55,500 bases of DNA from Chrysomallon squamiferum (GCA_012295275.1 CM022673.1:14925288-14980787), one strand, 5' to 3'. Shown: positions 13,129 through 40,824, counted from the first letter of the stretch. Translations and numbers: made by a program. The notes: generated by a model not told the origin, from the sequence alone.

Positions 13129-14019
13129 GAAAATTGTTTAAAAATGTTTTGTATGTTTAAAGTGATTGCTTTACTTTCTTGATTTAAATACAGGCTTATG
13201 TCTCATATTTCCAGAACCGGATTTTGAGCTCAGATTCAGAGCTTGGGATTCTGTGATTTCATTTTACTGTTTATTCTTCCCTAACCGCTGTTAAAATTTA
13301 TCAAAACTGACATGATCATCTTTATACAGCGTAGAGGAACTTCTGACCCCCCCCAAAAAAAAATCCCAAAACAATTACTTATACTTTTTGTTCAAGTTTC
13401 TGTTTTATTTATTTGTTAATTAATTTGTTTGTTTGTAAGTATGTATGTTTGTTTGTTTACTTATTTATAACAAATAAATCATGATAGTAACATCAACAAC
13501 AACGATATAAAAATAAGCAGGTGCAATGAAATTTTATTGAGAAAAAAAGAAAGACATAAATTAATATATAAGCACACGATAAATACAGGCTTGTATCACA
13601 TTTTTCTTACCACTGAATACTGACAATGAACGTTAGTGTATATGTCTGTGCGTGTGCGTGCATGCGTTTGTGTGTTTGAACTGCATCAGTTTAATTTATG
13701 AACCTTTTTGCACTAAGTGTAGTTTTTTATTACTTTATAAAGAAGTTAGACATCCTGACCCAAATACAAAAATAACTAATATACACAAGCTGAAAAAGGC
13801 ACTTAATAATAATCATAATAAATTTAAATATTTGCACCTTTGTATAATAATAATAATAATAATAAACTTAAATATTTGCACCGTTCATATGATAAACGTC
13901 CAAAACAAATGACTGAAATCGAAAATAATTAAATTACATAAAATGTAAAAACATAGTTATATACATACACGCATAGCAAGAACAATACACAGACAGAGAC
14001 ATAGATATATATATATACA

Positions 14020-14022
<3 letters not shown>

Positions 14023-14082
<60 letters not shown>
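14023..14082. repeat. (GA)n microsatellite
   Basis: A 60-bp near-perfect GA tract just 3' of the mucin-like gene. Confidence 0.93.
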
Positions 14083-14084
<2 letters not shown>

Positions 14085-14262
14085 TAAAAATAAAAACAAA
14101 CGTGCACGAGAGAAAGCGATCGTAAATGTTATTATCTTAATCTAAAACAATAACATTATCGATACGAATAATCCACTTGTCATGTCTGTTTACACAGCAC
14201 TTTGTATTTTCATACATGTCCTTTCTTTTCCTTCTTTTCTTTCTCGTCTTCCTACAGCGTAC

Positions 14263-19808
<5,546 letters not shown>

Positions 19809-20931
19809 TATGCAGTTATAATTTCAAAGTTTATCAATAATATCAGAAACCTTTTCTGAGTAAAAACGAAAATTATGATTATTATCGTATATTTTTATAT
19901 TATTTTTCTCCTCTGTCAATTTTTAAATGTATCCATAATCAGGAGCAAATCATACAAAACGAGAAAAACAGTAATTTCTTCCTGTCCACATAACAATTGC
20001 CAAACAGATCCTTCTTTCGTGGAAAAAAAATAAAATAATAATCAACAGACCTTCACGTTTCACAATTTCAAAACAGAAAGAAGATGTAAATCTGGTTTTA
20101 AACTGACTAGTAACTTAGGGAAATGTACGCAGACAGAAGAACGTAGAAAGAAACGCGCATGCCTATACATTTGGAAAGGATAATGAACTGACGGCAACAC
20201 GTGGGCAAGATTGATTCCTTTAACCTGAGTCATATACGAAACTATTTCGTCAATATAACGAGTTAGTTGATCAAACATGAAGAAATTATTTCTTAGGATA
20301 GTTTCGTTTATTTCAGCTTTTACACACACATACTCACAAAGACACATACGTACATACCAACATATGTATATATATATATATATATATGATTCGAAAAGTT
20401 GCACAACAAACCAAATTATATAAAAGAACATTATGACGTCATAAGCATTTGACGTAATGATTATTAAAAAATGTCGCATTTATTTATTTATTTATTTACT
20501 GCAGAAATTGTCCAGGGTAAATGTACTTATTTTCTGTATGTAAGTTTTGGGGGTCTCAAAGATTTCAGAAAAAGTAAATATGTTTATGATTTTGGATATT
20601 ATTAATTACTTCTTTTTTCTTTCTCTTTTTTGTCGGTTTGTTTGTTTGTTTGTTTGTTTGTTTGTTTGTTTCTTCTTCTTCTTCTTCTTATTGTTATTAT
20701 TGTTGTTGTTGTTGTTGTTGGTTCTCTTTATTTTTCTTACTCCTATTTATCTGTCTCTCTCTGTGTCTATCTGTTTATCTGTTTATTTATTTATTTGTTT
20801 ATTTATTTGTCTCCCTGTCTATTTACAAATAGATGTCTGTCTCATATGTGAATATTTTATTTGATTATTCAACTTTCCAAAAGTCACATATATAATAAAC
20901 AAACAAACAAACAAACAAACAAATAAACAAA

Positions 20932-20966
<35 letters not shown>

Positions 20967-21285
20967 ATTTAATAAATAATTTTTAAAACTTTAAAAAACA
21001 ATTCACAATGTTTTATTGGATACAGTAATATAATCCAAAGCTTAGAAATTCAAGTAAACAAATAAAAACTCGTTTATCAGGTTTGACATTATTATTAATA
21101 ACCTTTGGTTTTCTATACACACTCAAGACCACGCACAAATATTTTTTACGGTTTACATATTTGTTATTTTGTATTCATACTTTATTGTTATGTTTAATGA
21201 TGTTAATTGAAATCATCGTGCACACAGTTTAACAATAACACAACGAGAAGAAAAGATTTGGTTTTGTGAGTTTTTTAATTTTTTA

Positions 21286-21319
<34 letters not shown>

Positions 21320-22126
21320 TAATTTTAAATAAATAACTAAATAATACTAGAAGCAGCATAAGCTGTAGCAGTAGTAACAGTAGCAGCTGCAGCAGCAATA
21401 ACGTTATCTTTTGTAGCAAGAAAAGTCCTAACAGATTGAGTACGCGATAACTATCATTTTATTCTGTTTAGATTTTCATTTTATTTACTTGCTTATTCAT
21501 TCATTCATTCATTCATTCATTCATTCATTCATTTCTTTTTATTTATTTATTTATTTATTTATTTTGTTTTCCTTTTTTCATAAAATGAATATCACAAATG
21601 AAGCATGAAAAATGATTGCATTTGTTCATTCTTATAAGACTGTTTTTACACAAACCATTCAGCAGTAACTCGTACATGTGTAAAATTGTTTAGTCTGCTC
21701 GAATGTACCATTAACAATACAAAACACATTTTCTTAATGATACTATTAAAAATGGAAAGTTATATTTAGTAGATATATACGAAGTGATTGTTTAATGCAA
21801 TATAAATTTTCACGGAACATGTTATTAAAAGTAGAATAATGAAATAATTTTATCAGACATTATTAATATTTTTTTTCAAAAGCGAAAGAGAGTGAATTAA
21901 TTTTAAATAAGTCGATTAATATAATATAATGTAATAAATATAAATAAATAAAATAGAAAAACAAACAAACAAACGGGAAATAAATAAAATTAATAAATAA
22001 ACAAATAAACAAACAAATAAACAAACAGATATAATCGTAATGAAAACGTTTTAATACTTCGATATTAAACGTGAATTAAAATTGTAATTCATCTTTTGAT
22101 ATATTTTTTAAACTTTATTATTATTA

Positions 22127-22157
<31 letters not shown>

Positions 22158-22690
22158 TTTTATTTTATTTTATTTTATTTGTTGTTGTTTATTTCCATTT
22201 TCAGCAGTCATTAAAAACCCCACCGGGAATCGTTTCTCAAGGGGTGTGGCCACAATTTCAGAAAAAGTACGTGGGTAACACTATCACTCTGATAAGAATA
22301 ATTCTCAAGATGATATAAGTTTAATTTTATAAATAATAATAAAAAAATAATAATAATAACAATATAATAAAAAAATATATATAATACATTTTTATTATTA
22401 TTATTTTTTTTTTTTTAAATAATAAAAAAGAAGAAGAAACAACGAAGCGGGGTTGCCCACAACCCAGACAGCTCATTCGATTTGTATTTTTAAAATTTCA
22501 GTACATCACAATTTCAGTAACATTCTGCAAACATCCTCGTTCTTTTCATTGGTAGCTAGATTAATAATTTGATTGTTTCTCCGTAAAGTTTTGGTAACAT
22601 TTCTAACTTGACTCCAAAACTGAAAAAAATAATAATAATAAAATTAAAATTAAATATCCATAAGATGACAAATAGTAAAACCGTACATAA

Positions 22691-22741
<51 letters not shown>

Positions 22742-22822
22742 TAATAATAATAATAACAATTAATAATAATAATAATAATAACATTAATAACATTAATAAT
22801 AATAATAATGATAATAATAATA

Positions 22823-22881
<59 letters not shown>

Positions 22882-23364
22882 GATGATTTATCATCATCAT
22901 TATTATTATGATGACAACGACAGTAATAATATTAAGAAGAAGAGGATGTAGAAAAATAATGACAATATATGCAAAACAGGTGTATATCAGAAACTGTATT
23001 GAATACAGAGGTTTGACACAGAGATTTGCAACCTTTCTTAAAAATGTAATTATAATGTAGTTATCACAGATTCAGTGAACGATAACAAAAACAACAAAAA
23101 CAATATCAATATTGTACATAAAGCATAGACCTTTCGACTGATAGGTGCTCGGATCGTGCCCCGATATATTACTTTTGAAACTAACATGGTAAATTAAATA
23201 GGCTTACATTTTCAAAGACTGTAAGTATCACTCAAACATCAGCGTATCGAAAAAATGGTCTCTGAATTACTTACGATCGTGTGTTATAAACACAGTATAC
23301 CACACGTAATAAGTTATTTAAAGGGTCTTAAAGTGTGTGTGTCCACGAAATGCATGACGTACCT
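19809..23364. other. Spacer between mucin-like and patatin genes
   Basis: This is the promoter side of the mucin-like gene and the 3' side of the patatin gene. Contents: a CRE-like TGACGTCA at about 20435, (TTTG)n near 20635-20670, (AAAC)n/(AAAT)n at about 20893-20968, (ATT)n near 21290-21320, (ATTC)n at about 21499-21533, and very long (AAT)n at about 22690-22880. A 139-codon minus frame at 20060-20479 runs partly through TA and CA repeats and is not accepted as a gene. No other coding sequence is seen. Confidence 0.5.
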
Positions 23365-31280
<7,916 letters not shown>

Positions 31281-32050
31281 TCTGAAAGATGAAGAAAGAT
31301 GAATAATACATAAACGGAAGATGGCCGAAGGATGAGATGATTTGGGACATTGGTGATTTGGTGTTTATGACCACTGATGACCACGTCCGTTCTTTCTTAA
31401 TGACAGCTGTGCTTTGATTGAAAAATTGCGACGTTTGGACGGACCCGAAAGAGTAATTGTCATTTGATGCTGGGAAAGAGAGAAGAAGTAAATGATACCA
31501 AGCGTCTAGGGGATTGGTGATGACGGTGGAAGAAATTGTGTTCAGGCTTCGATCCCGATCCTGTCATAATATTTGTGTTAAATTTTGAGTTAGTAAGTTA
31601 ACAAGTAAAAACAGAGAAAAGTGAATGTAGTGTCCTGGTTAACTGTGACAGAAAATGGTAGACGTATGCTTGAATTAAAACCCCAACAGACGTACGCAAG
31701 CACAATTACAATAACATACACACACACGCACAAATATACACGCACACACACACAAACATAAACACACATACACAAATATACCCACACCCAATGCGAACAA
31801 AAATGCACGCATAGATACACCAACAGTAAAATAATCTATTCAGATAGTGACACATACGAATAAGCAATATTGAATTTCAGTTATAATTCAGTAACGAATA
31901 CCATTGAGGCACTGTTGAATGTTAATGATATTTTAATAATTATCTCAGTAATGTAGTGAGTAGGGACTAATCGAAGGTTAACGTGACCGTCTGTGAGGTT
32001 TCGGGAAACGAGTTCGATTCACGGGTTTGCTCTTGCTGTTTTATTTTGTT

Positions 32051-32085
<35 letters not shown>

Positions 32086-32524
32086 TTATTAACAGTGACA
32101 ATGATTGTGATGATTATGAAGATTATGATCATGCAGGATACAATGATACTGACATGTTAATTATAACGATGATAATGACGATGATGTCGATGATAATGAC
32201 AAACAACTGACAATGGTAATGATGATTATAATGATAATTAGTGACAATGCCCATAATGATAAATAATTATGATGACGATAATAATGATGACAATGATGTC
32301 GACAATGGTAAAACATAAAGACAGCAGCAACGACCACTGCGGTGGCAGCTACAGTGGCAAGGATAGTCATGGTAAGAATTAATGCTGTTATAATTATTAG
32401 TAGGAGATAAAATAAACGATGCTATATTCCTGAATTAAAGCGTACACGTGAATAAATGATCAAATAAAATACTTTATATTTCCATATTTATATGATTTTT
32501 ATAACAAAAACATGATATTAAATG

Positions 32525-32562
32525 AAACGCCGCCATTTTAACGCTTCGCATTATGACGTCAT
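32525..32562 (-). promoter_or_regulatory. Candidate promoter motifs: YY1-like and CRE
   Basis: On the minus strand an AAAATGGCGGC word (YY1-like) lies close to a perfect TGACGTCA palindrome (CRE, about 32553-32560). They lie 1.25 kb upstream of the patatin ATG, which follows an untranslated-exon acceptor. A role as patatin promoter is inference; such words also occur elsewhere in the window. Confidence 0.25.
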
Positions 32563-33183
32563 ATCGTATATAGCTGTATTTTCTTGTAACTCTAGAACAA
32601 ACATCAGAGGCAAACATATTCGCCGTGTTCACGACGACGTAACGACAGCAGAAAAATGGAAAAGCCCATGTTTTATTAAACTGTACTCTTCTGTTGCTAA
32701 ACTCAAATATTTCAGATTAGACGCCAGCAACACAAAATAAAGAATAACTCAGAATATATTTAGACTGCTTTTGATTAACACTGAAGGTACGCTTTAAAGT
32801 AAGACTTTCTAAAAACCGTAATTTTAAGAGACTGCACCTGCATTTCTTCTCGTATGTTTTACCCCATCGATCCAACAATTACCATGGACTACGCGTTTAA
32901 TTGAAACTAGACGCAGTTTATATAACAAAGCGCCGAATAGCCAGGTTCTCATCAAATACTTTAATCTTAGTTTTACGTCTCTTTCGTATCCGCTCAAGGT
33001 GCGGAAGGTCGTGGAATTTATCTCTGATACGTCAGAAGCAAATATACAACCGCAAAATAAAATACATTACGTGTTGTCTTAAATAAAACACTTCCTTCCT
33101 TCTTCTTTATTTTTAGTTTATTTATTTGTTTATTTATTTATTATTTTTATTTTTTTTTTTTTTTTTTTTTTTTTTTATTTTTA

Positions 33184-33214
<31 letters not shown>

Positions 33215-33814
33215 TTTTTTTTTTTAAATTTACTTACTAACTTACTTATTTACCAATTTATTTTTTTATTTAACCCAAACTAAAATCACTGCTGATGCGT
33301 ACAGTGATGTAAACCAGATTTGAAACAGATAAGCGACGCGAGTGTTGTTCAGCTTGTGGGTGATGATATATCTTGCACGTAGGCTAAGCTATTTTTCTGA
33401 CCTGAGTTAATTTGGTTAATCTGGACGTCTGCCACAGCCAGGCTCTGCTGTTAAGAATAGTTTAAGATGTTTGTTGTTTATGTTCCACTGAAAACATCTG
33501 CTGTTCATAACGTTCCTGAGGATTTTTTTTGAACAGTTTCGTGTCTTCTGAAAATTTCTATTTTTTTTTTTAAAAGAGTCTTGTTATTTATTGTACTGAT
33601 TATGAAAATAATGTGCAGGTGGAATGTGACTTTGTTGTGTATGTGCGTATGTATATGTATGTATGTAATGTGTGTATGTGTACATGTATGTATGAATATA
33701 TATGTATGCATGTATGTATGCATGTATATATGTATATGTATGTATGTTTGTGTGTATGTATGTGTATGTAAGAATGCATGTGTCTGTGTATGGGTAAGAG
33801 AGAGATAGCGAGAC

Positions 33815-33819
<5 letters not shown>

Positions 33820-33889
<70 letters not shown>
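33820..33889. repeat. (GA)n microsatellite
   Basis: A GA tract of about 70 bp with (TATG)n-type repeats to its left. Non-coding. Confidence 0.93.
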
Positions 33890-33891
<2 letters not shown>

Positions 33892-35731
33892 GGGGGGAGT
33901 GGGCTGTGAACATGACTGAATATATATCACAGTTAGCTGATGTGTGTGTGTGTGTGTATATGTATATGTATGTGTGGGTGTGTTTGCTTATGAGACATAA
34001 AAGAATATATTTCGCCCACTGAAAAAAAAAACTTTAATTAATTATAATTTTTATAATTAACACATTTGTTTCCAAGACCACAGACCAATAACTTATTGAT
34101 AGTAAACGTATTTGATGTAATTAACAATAGAAGATTAAGAATCATAATAAAAATATTCAAACAGTGATGAAGACGACAAATTAATAATAATACTAAAAAG
34201 ATTTACCATTTTGTGAGTCGATCCAGTAACACTTCATTTCGCTAAGCACGAGGTGGCGATAATTTGGATAATCCGCTAACGTGTGATACGATATCGTATG
34301 ATATTAATTTAACAAGTTTTTATATTTAATATCATTGATGGCGTGGGTTGCCAGGTAACAGTCATACATCACATAGCAATTACTGCCCAGTTCATTTATT
34401 CTCGTGACAGATATTGTCTGAATGGTTATTTTCGGAAAAAAATATCAAATTACTCAAACTGTAGCATATTGTGTTTTATTGTTTTGCGTGCGTGTTGAAA
34501 ATACTAATTTCTGAAAACAGTGGTCTTCGGTGCAAGCTGGATTTGAACACGCAACGTCAGCTTTCTAAGCGACCACGCTGAAAAAGCCCACTGCTGCGTT
34601 ACCTTTATGAAGTTCCCCCTCCCTCGCCTTCGTACACCTTTATCAAAAGACGTACGAAGAACTCGCAGAGTGAGTGATGACAACGGTTATACTGGAATAC
34701 AAAAGACCAGTGTATATGTGGTGTAATTCTAGCAATATGTAATATTATTGATATCCAAAAACAACCCAGATTCCATGAATGTGTGATGTAGTATGGATAA
34801 TTTCTGGTATGATTTTCCTGTAGATATATGTTTATGCACGTCTATTATGACATGGCCTGTGATCTCGACAAAAAATATTCTGTCCAAAACAGGAGTTTTA
34901 CGCTGAAGCAGACGTCCTGTTTGATAAATCTGTAAAGAGAAAAATGCTGGGTAACAATAAATAGCAACATCTGAGGGGCAGTGCATTCCTGGATGCTGTA
35001 AATGATGATTAAGTTTTAAATGAAATAATCCAGACAATTAACAATTACTATATTCATCTCGGTCCCGACGCTGTAATCAGTAAGTTACGAATTAAATATG
35101 AATGTGTGCATGCTGTTGTTTTCATTGTCATTACTGGTACAATGGCTTCAAATCGAACTTACATCTCCCGCTGTATGAATAACTGACAATCAGATTAATG
35201 TAGCACTTTAGAAACCGGTAAAACAATAACAACAACAAATCCTAAGAATCTTCTGGAGCTGGTTTAGAATGGGCAAAGTTTAGGTACGGTTACAGAATAC
35301 AACACAATTTCCATTATTAATTATAAGTTATAGAAACAGTTGTAGAACAATAACAACATCTGATGAACTCAGGCGTAAAACGTGATGTACCAGCCATTAA
35401 CCTGAATGTTACAGAGACGAGCGAGAGGCAAGGCGGACACCTGTGTGTCACATCGCTGTGCACATTATATCCACATGTCTCGCAGCTTAATAAATTACCA
35501 TAATTAAGTGAAATAAATTATTAAAAATTAAAATGTCTTCTTTTGTTACGATAATGACTAAAAATTGATATATACATTTTTTAATTCTTGACCGCTTCAC
35601 ATTAACCAGATGTCGCCAACGACTGTCAAGCAGTTATTTTGCAAAACATTTCCATTGTAATAGATTAAATTAACAAACTATCGTGATTAAAAGTATTTTC
35701 ACATGAACTGTTCAAATACAACTAAGTTCAA

Positions 35732-35880
35732 AACTTTTGATACTGAGATACATTCCACAAATTTGCATTTAACCATAAAATGTATTCCTTTAAGGGATTC
35801 AACTAGATTAAACTTTTGGTATTTAGGTACATTCCACAAATCTGCATTTAACCATAAAATATATTCCTTCACAAGGGACT
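35732..35880. repeat. 79-bp tandem duplication
   Basis: Copies at 35732-35810 and 35811-35880 share AACTTTTG, TACATTCCACAAAT and TGCATTTAACCATAAAAT in order, with about a dozen differences. A 116-codon minus-strand frame spans both copies and therefore repeats itself; it has no other support as a gene. Confidence 0.85.
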
Positions 35881-37652
35881 GAAGGGTTTCGTAATCTGTC
35901 TTTTTACTTTTATAAAGAAGACGGATGAAGACACAATGAAGTCTTGCGGACAGAACCAAGTTGGCGTGCGTACTTAGACCATCAACGAGATGAATAATTC
36001 GAATTATAACAACGTAGTCTCTGCGTTTAAATATCGTTTGTAGTCTCATCTACAATTATACCAGTATACTGGATACCTTTAAATCAAGTTTTGAATCCAC
36101 AGACTTTAAGTATTACTCTTGATATTTTCTATTTAAACTGTTGAAGTTGTTCTTTCAGAATGTTAGAATACATTAGTTTATGTTCCTTGGTAAATATATT
36201 GTACAGTATAGTAGTATTACATTTAATTTTTGTTGTCGTCGTTGTTGTTGTTTATGCTATTATTTCAGAATGTAAAAGTAGATCATTTATATTCAGCTGC
36301 TGTAAACCCATTTTGTTACTGTAAGTATATAGTATATACATTTGATTGTTGTTGTTGTTGTTTTGTTGTTGTTTGTTGACGTTGTTCCTTCAGAATAGTT
36401 TATATTCAACTCCAAAAAAAACCCACTCTTCTTGCTGTAAATATACTGCATAATAGAGTATAGTGTTGCTGCTGCTGGTGAAGATTTTTTTTCAGAATGT
36501 AAAAATACTTAAATGCTTACATGCTTACACAACAGGAGAGATGGTTTGGCATTTATTATGACAAAAAAGTTTAAAAGAAAAATTTTTATGTTTTATGATA
36601 CATTCCTTTAAATCCATCAACTGTTCTTTTTTCTCTCTTTCTTTTTTCTTACTTTTTTTTTTTTTTTTTTCTTCTTCTTTTTTTTTTTTTAATTTAATTT
36701 TATTTAAATTTTTTGTTGTTGTTGGTGGTTATTTATTTATTTATTTATTAATTTACTTAATTACTTACTTACTTATTTATTTACTAAATCTTTTTTCAAA
36801 TAGATATGATTTTATAACTACTCTTATTTAAAATTCCTATATAAAAAAAAAAATAATAAAAATAAAAAAAAATAAAATTAAAAAATTAAAAATAAAAAAA
36901 AAATCACAACTAAAAAAAAAAAAAAAAAAAGAAAGAAAAAAAAAAAGATAAAATAGAGTACACTTACACCCAATAAGGATTAATTAAAATAAAATATGAT
37001 ATAGTCCAAATAAATTCAAATAAAACACTGCTGTGTAATTTCCAGTAAAATGCAGATATAATATATCTAGGTAGGCTACAATGTAGATAAAGGCAAAAAA
37101 CAACAACTAAAAAAAAAAAAACAAACAAAAAAAAAACAGGAGAAAACTACAAGACAAAAAAGAAACAGTTATCTGAATGTCGATAGCGCAGAGATGAAAT
37201 ATAAATTTTATAAAATAAAGAAAAAACCGGACTTAAACGTAATTTACATAGATATAAATAGCTGATGACGGAAATGAACGTTGTATGTTTTATGTCTATA
37301 TTTCTTATTAAACATCTGACACGTGATTCATTCACTTTGTCATATTTATCGTGTTTCCGTGTATTACCAGATATAAATTATGTAATAGTGTTGTGAGCTC
37401 GTGTATGGGAGAGTACCTGTAATATTTATGAATGTTGTGTGTTGGTATATTAGTACTAAGTGTATCTTTATCGTACTTTTATCTTCAACATTTATTTTAT
37501 TATTAGTAGTAGTAGTAGTAGCAGTAGTAGTAGTAGTAGTAGTATATTAGTAGTAGTAGTTATATTAGTATTAGTACTGTTGTTGGTGTTACAATTATTA
37601 GTGTTATTGTTGTTGTCGTTGTTATCAATATTATGATTGTTATTACTATTAC

Positions 37653-37692
<40 letters not shown>

Positions 37693-38897
37693 GTTATTTT
37701 GTAATGAATAATATTTTATATTTTAATTTCCTTATCCCACTCTTTCTTATTGTTCTCGAAAACGTTTCATAATATATATATAAATATTTCCACCTAAATC
37801 TTACTCTACACCCACCCGTCCGTAACGCCAGCTATGGACCTATGAATGCCGCCGGCTTATCTTTACCAAGGTAAAACAGAACAGTGCGGAATTTCCAACA
37901 CGAAACAACTTGAAGTATGTTCACCTACATACCTAACCTCGATTATCCATTAGTATCTGTAACACGAAACCCAAATAAAAACAGTTTAGTAATTAGAAAC
38001 TACTTTTTGTCTCGAATTACTACCCAACGCTTCGATTCGTAATTCGATTAATTTATCGAGAAATACGCCCGAGATTTTGAAGTTGTTTTCTCGCTGCGGA
38101 CGCGAGGTTAAACTGACAAGAAAAAATCACCTACCTGTTGTTTTCACTTTTATATCTGCGCCGCTGTGAGCCAACAGGATTCCTGTGAAGTGTGTATATA
38201 TAAAACTAGAACACGTGCAGTGAATCTCTAAGTGTGTGTGTGTGTGTGTGTTGGGGTAATACCAGCTTCTCGATTACAGACGCACACGTTCGAATGTCGC
38301 CACTTCCGAGTGCACGCAGATCTGATTCGACTTCTGGTGAGCGGTGGAAACACGTCAACCCGTAATACAGTTTTAGCGGCGTTCTTTTTATCAGCCGAGG
38401 TAAACTAATGGAGGAATTTTTTATTTTTTTTCAAAATTATTTCTTGTATTAGCATATACATTAGTCATAAACTGCACCCATACATCGTTAGTCCACCTCT
38501 CTATATCTCTCTCTTCTCATGTTTAAAATTACCAATCCTATTTTTTTTTTTTTTTTTTTTTTTATTTTATTGTTTTGATCTAAGCTTATGTATCCCAGTT
38601 TCTTTCACCCTTTTCTTCTTATTTTTTATTTTTTTTTTAAAACACGTTTAAATATATTGCTGCCAGGTCAAATTATCATTACAATCAAAGTTAAACGAAG
38701 GGAAAAATGTCAATCGTCATTCAATTTAAAAATGATATGTTCACGCTGATTAGGTTTACGACACTTTGTAATGTGATGATAAACGTCAAAAATAAAAAAA
38801 ACTTAATTTTTTTTTTAAAATTTAGAAAAAAAAAAAAATAAAAAAATAAAAATAAAAGAAAAGAAAAGATAGTTTATTCGAACCCAGTTATTCAACA

Positions 38898-38993
<96 letters not shown>

Positions 38994-39379
38994 GTCACTT
39001 TCTCTCTGTTTTCTTTTCTTCTTCTATTTTTGTATGCTCTTTCTCGCTCTTTTTATCTATTTATTTTCATTCTCTCTGTCCTCTCTGGTCCTCTTTTTTC
39101 CTCTTTAGTTAGGGAAATGGAGAAACATAAGGTTAAACATTTTTAAACAAATAATTATATCTATTGACCGCGTATGTACTTAACCTTTTGCATTTATATC
39201 AACAGCCGTTTGAAAATTTATCTCGTTGCTTTACATTCTGCTTGAAGGTGAAATAATATTATACCCGTATCGTATTCTGACGACCGTGTAATTAAAATAG
39301 ATGTCATCTTGTTCTGTGATTCATGTTAGCTGTGTAATATCAAATTTAAAATTAGATACGTGAACAACAACAATAACTG

Positions 39380-39410
<31 letters not shown>

Positions 39411-39459
39411 CAACAACAACAACAACAACAACAATAATAATAATAGCAACAGCAATAGC

Positions 39460-39508
<49 letters not shown>

Positions 39509-40282
39509 TATGTTAGTATTGCTGTGCGTGCGCGTGTGCTATAACAATATGAGACAGAAAGAGAACAAAAAAAACAAAAACAACAACCCCCTCAAAAAAA
39601 AAAAAAAAAAGAACAAAACAAAAACATATATGTTTCGCATCTTTATTATCTAAACTTCAAAATCAGTCTGACACAGAGTGAAATAAATACGCTCTACTTT
39701 GACCTCGTTGAACAGTAAATAAATGCATGATTACACCACGACAGTGTTACCTTTGTGACGTCATAATGCACGTTTCTGATGATAAAAATAAATCTAAATT
39801 TTTATTTTTATTTTATCAGTATAAAGAAAGATTTTTTTTTTTTTTAAATGTTTTTTTTTTTTTTTTTTTTTTTTACTGCTTAGGAAACATGTTCGTGAAC
39901 ATATTGGTACAAGAGAACAAAGTTCAGCTATGACGTCACGACACTGGAACGAGCGGCGTGCAATCGCTCGCACTCCGAAACTGGACGACGAAACTCGACT
40001 GCCGAAACAATTCAAAAAAAAAAAAAAAAATTGCTAAGTAACCATGGGAAACCATCACTTCCTGCGAAGCACACTGTTCTTTGTGTTTTATCATTGTTGT
40101 TTGGATAGTTGTTAAATCGGGCAGTGACAGGTATTTATTTAGGAATGAACTGATTACTGTTTTAAGATAACAACTTTATCCTGCGAAGGTTAAAATACTT
40201 GAGACGGATAAAAGTGGTATCTTAGGTGAAACGAAAACCAGCAACTACACACTAAGTTTACATGAGCCGTAAACTACATATA

Positions 40283-40324
<42 letters not shown>

Positions 40325-40419
40325 GTTTTTTTGTTTTGTTGTTATTTTGAATTTTTTTTTTTTTTTTTTTTATCATCCCAGACACAGTGGAAATTTCACA
40401 GGCTGATCAATCAACGAAG

Positions 40420-40451
<32 letters not shown>

Positions 40452-40475
40452 CGCACACGTGTGTATGTATGTGTG

Positions 40476-40515
<40 letters not shown>

Positions 40516-40700
40516 TACAACCATAAAACATGTATTAGAAAAATGACTAATAAGAAGATATATTAGCGCAGGTATACACTAACAATAAAACACCCTCCAG
40601 TCTTTCAGGAAAACAGGATAAAATCGGATATCTTACATTGTCAAATGACTCGACTGTATCATTTTAACAAACGATGTACGTAGGTTGTATAAAAATCCCA
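35881..40700. other. Repeat-rich spacer, CpG-richer patch near 38.0-38.4 kb
   Basis: Contents: T-rich block at 36645-36710, A-rich at 36840-36950, AGT triplets at about 37505-37560, ATT triplets at 37640-37692, (CT)n at 38901-38989, AAT/AAC triplets at 39376-39508, (CA)n at about 40282-40321 and 40477-40511, and (TA)n at 40425-40451. The non-repetitive part at 37780-38420 is richer in CpG than its surroundings and holds the possible ankyrin exon. No complete gene is seen. Confidence 0.45.
38135..38182 (-). CDS. Possible single ankyrin-repeat exon (orphan)
   Basis: On the minus strand an acceptor (CACTTCACAG) is followed by 48 nt reading ILLAHSGADIKVKTT and then a good donor (CAACAG/GTAGGTGA). 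The peptide resembles the second helix and loop of an ankyrin repeat (L-L-x-H-x-G-A-D-[IV]). The exon would be phase 2 in, phase 1 out. I found no partner exon with a TPLH helix within reach, and it does not join the patatin gene in frame. It may be a lone exon of a gene running further right, a relic, or chance. Confidence 0.3.
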
Positions 40701-40709
40701 ACACAGTTA

Positions 40710-40824
40710 TTTTGCCGACGGAAAGTATTTTCATTACAGTCAGCTTGGAACAAGAAATGTATGTGTGTAATATGTATGCTGCATAAAAAGCCGATTTTTG
40801 CCGACGGACAGTATTTTCATTACA
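40710..40824. repeat. 29-bp direct repeat, 86 bp apart
   Basis: TTTTGCCGACGGAAAGTATT plus TTCATTACA at 40710-40738 recurs at 40796-40824 with one change (A to C). Weaker likeness extends a little upstream (TATAAAAAT / CATAAAAAG). No function is evident. Confidence 0.85.

Larger units (their letters stand above)
12617..14262. other. Spacer between galactosyltransferase-like and mucin-like genes
   Basis: This holds the 5' flank or 5' UTR intron of the galactosyltransferase-like gene, the fold-back repeat at 12921-13128, an AAT-rich patch near 13805-13865 and a GA tract at 14023-14082. No coding exon is recognised. The promoter of the galactosyltransferase-like gene must lie here or further right, but no TATA box or dense CpG patch marks it clearly. 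Confidence 0.5.
31281..35731. other. Upstream region of the patatin gene, no confident gene
   Basis: AT-rich sequence with ATTT and GATA-like repeats, a (TTTA)n near 32047-32085, a T-rich block at about 33150-33230 and a GA tract at 33820-33889 with adjacent ATGT repeats. Motifs near 32525-32562 (GCCGCCATTTT and TGACGTCA) could belong to a promoter. A 102-codon minus frame at 34729-35037 has no recognisable domain or splice support. Confidence 0.45.

Noticed and set aside
20060-20479. A 139-codon minus-strand frame upstream of the mucin-like gene
   Set aside because: It runs through TA and CA repeats and shows no domain, signal peptide or paired splice sites. The plausible-looking middle part (about 60 residues) could still be an exon, but nothing supports it.
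34729-35037. A 102-codon minus-strand frame without simple repeats
   Set aside because: Composition is unremarkable and there is no recognisable motif or splice context. A frame of this size can arise by chance in 55 kb.
35699-36049. A 116-codon minus-strand frame
   Set aside because: Its internal repeat is just the 79-bp tandem duplication read through. No domain or splice evidence.
38135-38165. ATATAAAAG on the minus strand as a TATA box
   Set aside because: A strong splice donor follows only about 13 nt later, so a start site 25-30 nt downstream would fall in an intron. The exon reading fits better.
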